From Adlercreutzia sp. ZJ473 (GTDB lineage: Bacteria > Actinomycetota > Coriobacteriia > Coriobacteriales > Eggerthellaceae): a stretch of DNA of 32,544 nt. Under the pieces are notes generated by a model. The model was not told the origin of the DNA. It was given only the letters and a program-made list of their open reading frames with translations, and did not search any database. Within the stretch, counting starts at the first letter, position 1. The number at the start of each line of letters is the position of its first letter. Shown here piece after piece: positions 30,816 to 32,544 of this stretch. The position numbers were made by a program, and so were the translations under genes. Location: contig NZ_JAAVTO010000030.1 of NCBI RefSeq assembly GCF_013185065.1, positions 1-32,544 of the forward strand. Direction: 5' to 3'.

Positions 30816-30823
30816 AAGTTGGG
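30807..30823. promoter_or_regulatory. Palindromic operator CCCAACT-AAA-AGTTGGG
   Basis: Perfect 7-bp arms between the divergent maturase and LysR genes, over the -35 of the maturase promoter. Ten of its bases recur upstream of the secreted-protein gene, and its half-sites differ by one base from CCCAGCT/AGCTGGG at the LysR promoter. The nearby LysR protein is the likely binder. Confidence 0.7.
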
Positions 30824-30891
30824 TATCTGAACTTTTTCTCTCCCTTTTCTGTAATTCCCCTTTACGTACATCAGAAAATCCATGTTTATCA

Positions 30892-30937
30892 TTGATTACC
30901 ATTCACCCAGCTACGATAATCCAAGATGAAAGCTGGG
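30892..30937 (+). promoter_or_regulatory. Promoter of the LysR gene with embedded inverted repeat
   Basis: TTGATT (30892-30897), 17 bp, GATAAT (30915-30920). The inverted repeat CCCAGCT (30907-30913) / AGCTGGG (30931-30937) overlaps the spacer and the start region, fitting self-repression. Confidence 0.65.
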
Positions 30938-30952
30938 AGAGGGGAACGCCTT

Positions 30953-31858
30953 ATGAACCTGGCTCAATTTGAATACCTCATAGCGCTCGCAGAAACGAGC
31001 AGCTACGCGCAGGCGGCCAAGAAGCTCTACATAAGCCCCCAAGCCATCTCGAAGTCCATAGCGGACATGGAGCGAGAGCTCGGCGCAAAGCTCGTCGAGA
31101 AGTCAGGCCGCGGGATAGCCGTTACGCCCCTTGCGGTAGAAGTCGCCCGCCTCGCGGAATCGGCGCTGCAAAGCGTTTCGGAAATGCGAAGCCTCGCAAA
31201 GTACCAGGCGGAGCCGCGTGGCACTGAGGACAAGCTGCGCCTCGGTGTTCTTGCAACCCCCTACCGAGGGAGCCCCTTCGGAGAGAACGCCTTCAACCGT
31301 TTCGAGAGCAGATACCCCGACGTACGCCTCAAAGTATCGTTTCACTCTAGCGAGGCCTGCCTCACAGCCCTGCTCGAAGGTGTCGTCGACGCGTCAATCG
31401 TCATGGGAAGGCCCTTCCAATCTGAAATCGCGAGCAGCAAGATAATGTCAATTCGCCCCGTCGCGACGATGTCGACGAGTCGCGCCCGAAGCTATGCAGC
31501 CAGCGTGACGTTCCTCGACATCGCCGCCGCCCCTTTGGCCATGCCCTATGATCTGAGGTGCGGGTACGCTATCCTCGCAGGCGCCCTGCAGGAGCGCGGG
31601 CTGACGCCCAAGCTCGTTAACGTGGCGCCGAGCCTTGAGGCGCAACAGGCGTTCATCGTCGAAGGCGGGATGATCCTTTGCTTCAGAAACACACCTCTGC
31701 CGAGCCTCATTCCCGAAACCGTTGCAATCCCCCTAAGCACCAGCGAGGAGGCAACCTGGCCCATCTACCTCGCGCACAAAAAGGAGCAATTCTCCCCCGC
31801 GATCGCGTCTATGCTTGATCATCTGCGCACCGCCGCAAAACGCAACTGGCTCGAGTAG
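30953..31858 (+). CDS. LysR-family regulator, probable controller of the RiPP island
   Basis: 301 residues from ATG 30953, which gives the usual LysR opening MNLAQFEYLIALAETSSYAQ and has GAGGGG 8 nt upstream; an ATG 27 nt earlier is less likely. HTH AAKKLYISPQAISKSIADME, then a sugar-binding-fold effector domain from about residue 90 (LRLGVLATPYRG). It is divergent from the maturase with a palindrome on each promoter. The second recognition of the motif ahead of the secreted-protein gene suggests that it controls the whole island (inference). Confidence 0.92.
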   Translation: MNLAQFEYLIALAETSSYAQAAKKLYISPQAISKSIADMERELGAKLVEKSGRGIAVTPLAVEVARLAESALQSVSEMRSLAKYQAEPRGTEDKLRLGVLATPYRGSPFGENAFNRFESRYPDVRLKVSFHSSEACLTALLEGVVDASIVMGRPFQSEIASSKIMSIRPVATMSTSRARSYAASVTFLDIAAAPLAMPYDLRCGYAILAGALQERGLTPKLVNVAPSLEAQQAFIVEGGMILCFRNTPLPSLIPETVAIPLSTSEEATWPIYLAHKKEQFSPAIASMLDHLRTAAKRNWLE

Positions 31859-31941
31859 GTCAATCCGCCGACGTGCACCTTTGTGGCAGATATGGCGAAT
31901 GGGTCAGCCATCGCGCGTGGGAGCGCAGGATCGCTTGCTAG

Positions 31942-32544
31942 TTAGCGGGTGAGCAGGAACACCAGCGCTATCACGAGCACCACGATCACGGGGATGGCTA
32001 TCTTCACGAACAGCGGGAGGCTCGCCCACAAGCCCACAAGGCCGCTTCGGGGAGCGGCGTACTGGGCGCGGCCGCTCATGACGCCGCCGGAGAACCCCAC
32101 GCTGCTTTGGCGCGACGCGCGCTGGGAGCCGAAGTGGGTCGAGCCGCTGTCAGGCACGTCGGAGAAGCCCTGGCCGGCGCGCGAGTGCCAGCGCGTGCTG
32201 GTGAAGCTGTTATCAACTGCGGCGCGCGGGCGGTCGCGGTCGTCGGCGGAGTAGCCCACCAACTCGCCCTGCTCGTTGAAGGCGCGCGAGTCGATGCTGC
32301 CGCGCGCGTCGATCACCTCGCGGTTGCCCGCGCGGGCACGCCGCGACTCCGACAGCGCGTCGCGCTGGGCGCGGGCGCGCTCATAGCCCTCCATGGACGA
32401 GCGCGTGCGATCGTAGCTCTCCTGCGTGGACAGCGGCGGCACCACGCGCGTGCGCGGGCGCGCCACGCGCCCGGCCTGGGTCTGCATGCCCTGGCGCTGC
32501 GCCTCGGCCTCGCGCTCGGCCGCGCGGCTGGCCTCACGCGCGGC
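31942..32544 (-). CDS. Tail-anchored membrane protein, 5' end outside window
   Basis: Open to the right edge; 200 codons are visible up to the stop at 31942. The visible N-terminal part is Ala/Arg/Glu-rich and likely coiled coil (EASRAAEREAEAQRQG), then a charged, Ser/Arg-rich low-complexity region. It ends with a single membrane helix (LPLFVKIAIPVIVVLVIALV then FLLTR) five residues from the C-terminus, so it is a C-tail-anchored protein with its bulk in the cytoplasm. Family not recognised; the missing N-terminus may hold a recognisable domain such as a zinc ribbon. Confidence 0.85.
   Translation of the reverse strand, partial: AAREASRAAEREAEAQRQGMQTQAGRVARPRTRVVPPLSTQESYDRTRSSMEGYERARAQRDALSESRRARAGNREVIDARGSIDSRAFNEQGELVGYSADDRDRPRAAVDNSFTSTRWHSRAGQGFSDVPDSGSTHFGSQRASRQSSVGFSGGVMSGRAQYAAPRSGLVGLWASLPLFVKIAIPVIVVLVIALVFLLTR

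Noticed and set aside
31892-31911. Terminator after the island LysR gene
   Set aside because: ATGGC/GCCAT stem is only 5 bp with a 10-nt loop and no T run.

Overview
The window looks like a chromosomal segment from a high-GC, anaerobic actinobacterium of the Coriobacteriia, most likely family Eggerthellaceae (Eggerthella/Gordonibacter-like). This is inference from gene content, not a database match. The supporting content is a Tat-exported DMSO-reductase-family molybdoenzyme with its own TorD chaperone and a divergent LysR regulator, a flavodiiron protein, meso-diaminopimelate dehydrogenase, a CIRCE-controlled Hsp20 and very GC-rich codon use.

Layout. 1-2006 (minus): phosphonate/phosphite-type ABC importer, binding protein phnD then ATPase phnC; phnC runs off the left edge with a long Ala/Glu-rich tail. 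2281-2340: six phased 10-bp repeats. 2470-7715 (minus): molybdoenzyme operon in the order catalytic A, Fe-S B, TorD chaperone, membrane anchor C, with a divergent LysR gene (7919-8806) across a shared palindromic promoter. 8939-10346: a small unknown protein and an alpha/beta-hydrolase. 10501-12819 (minus): GntR(YtrA)-ABC-ATPase-permease operon; a perfect ParB site (parS) lies between regulator and ATPase, and a 14-bp tandem-repeat array fills the leader. 13158-13786: CIRCE plus Hsp20. 13903-15420: flavodiiron protein and a small unknown gene. 15765-19375: SpoU-type RNA methyltransferase, NSS-family sodium symporter, ddh. 19671-19919: zinc-ribbon protein with a Gly-Ala-Pro tail. 20239-23368: VanRS-like two-component system divergent from a membrane-anchored C39-like protease across an 11-bp phased operator. 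23514-25669 (minus): a HipA-fold kinase with an HTH-fused partner, next to hipB and a HipS-like or truncated hipA gene.

26080-31858 is a visibly less GC-rich accessory island. Its centre is a likely undescribed RiPP system: a radical SAM/SPASM maturase with a PqqD-like N-terminal domain, followed 11 nt later by a 27-codon gene with an optimal Shine-Dalgarno. The peptide carries two copies of the heptad [IV]-C-[FI]-[PH]-[IV]-G-Y. After it come a DUF2975-type four-helix membrane protein and a YozG-type HTH regulator, then a secreted protein and a lipoprotein of unknown function. A divergent LysR gene borders the maturase. The promoter region of the maturase operon and the region ahead of the secreted-protein gene share the motif CAACTAAAAG-TTGG, which suggests co-regulation. 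The right edge holds the C-terminal part of a tail-anchored membrane protein.

No rRNA, tRNA, CRISPR array or transposase was seen.
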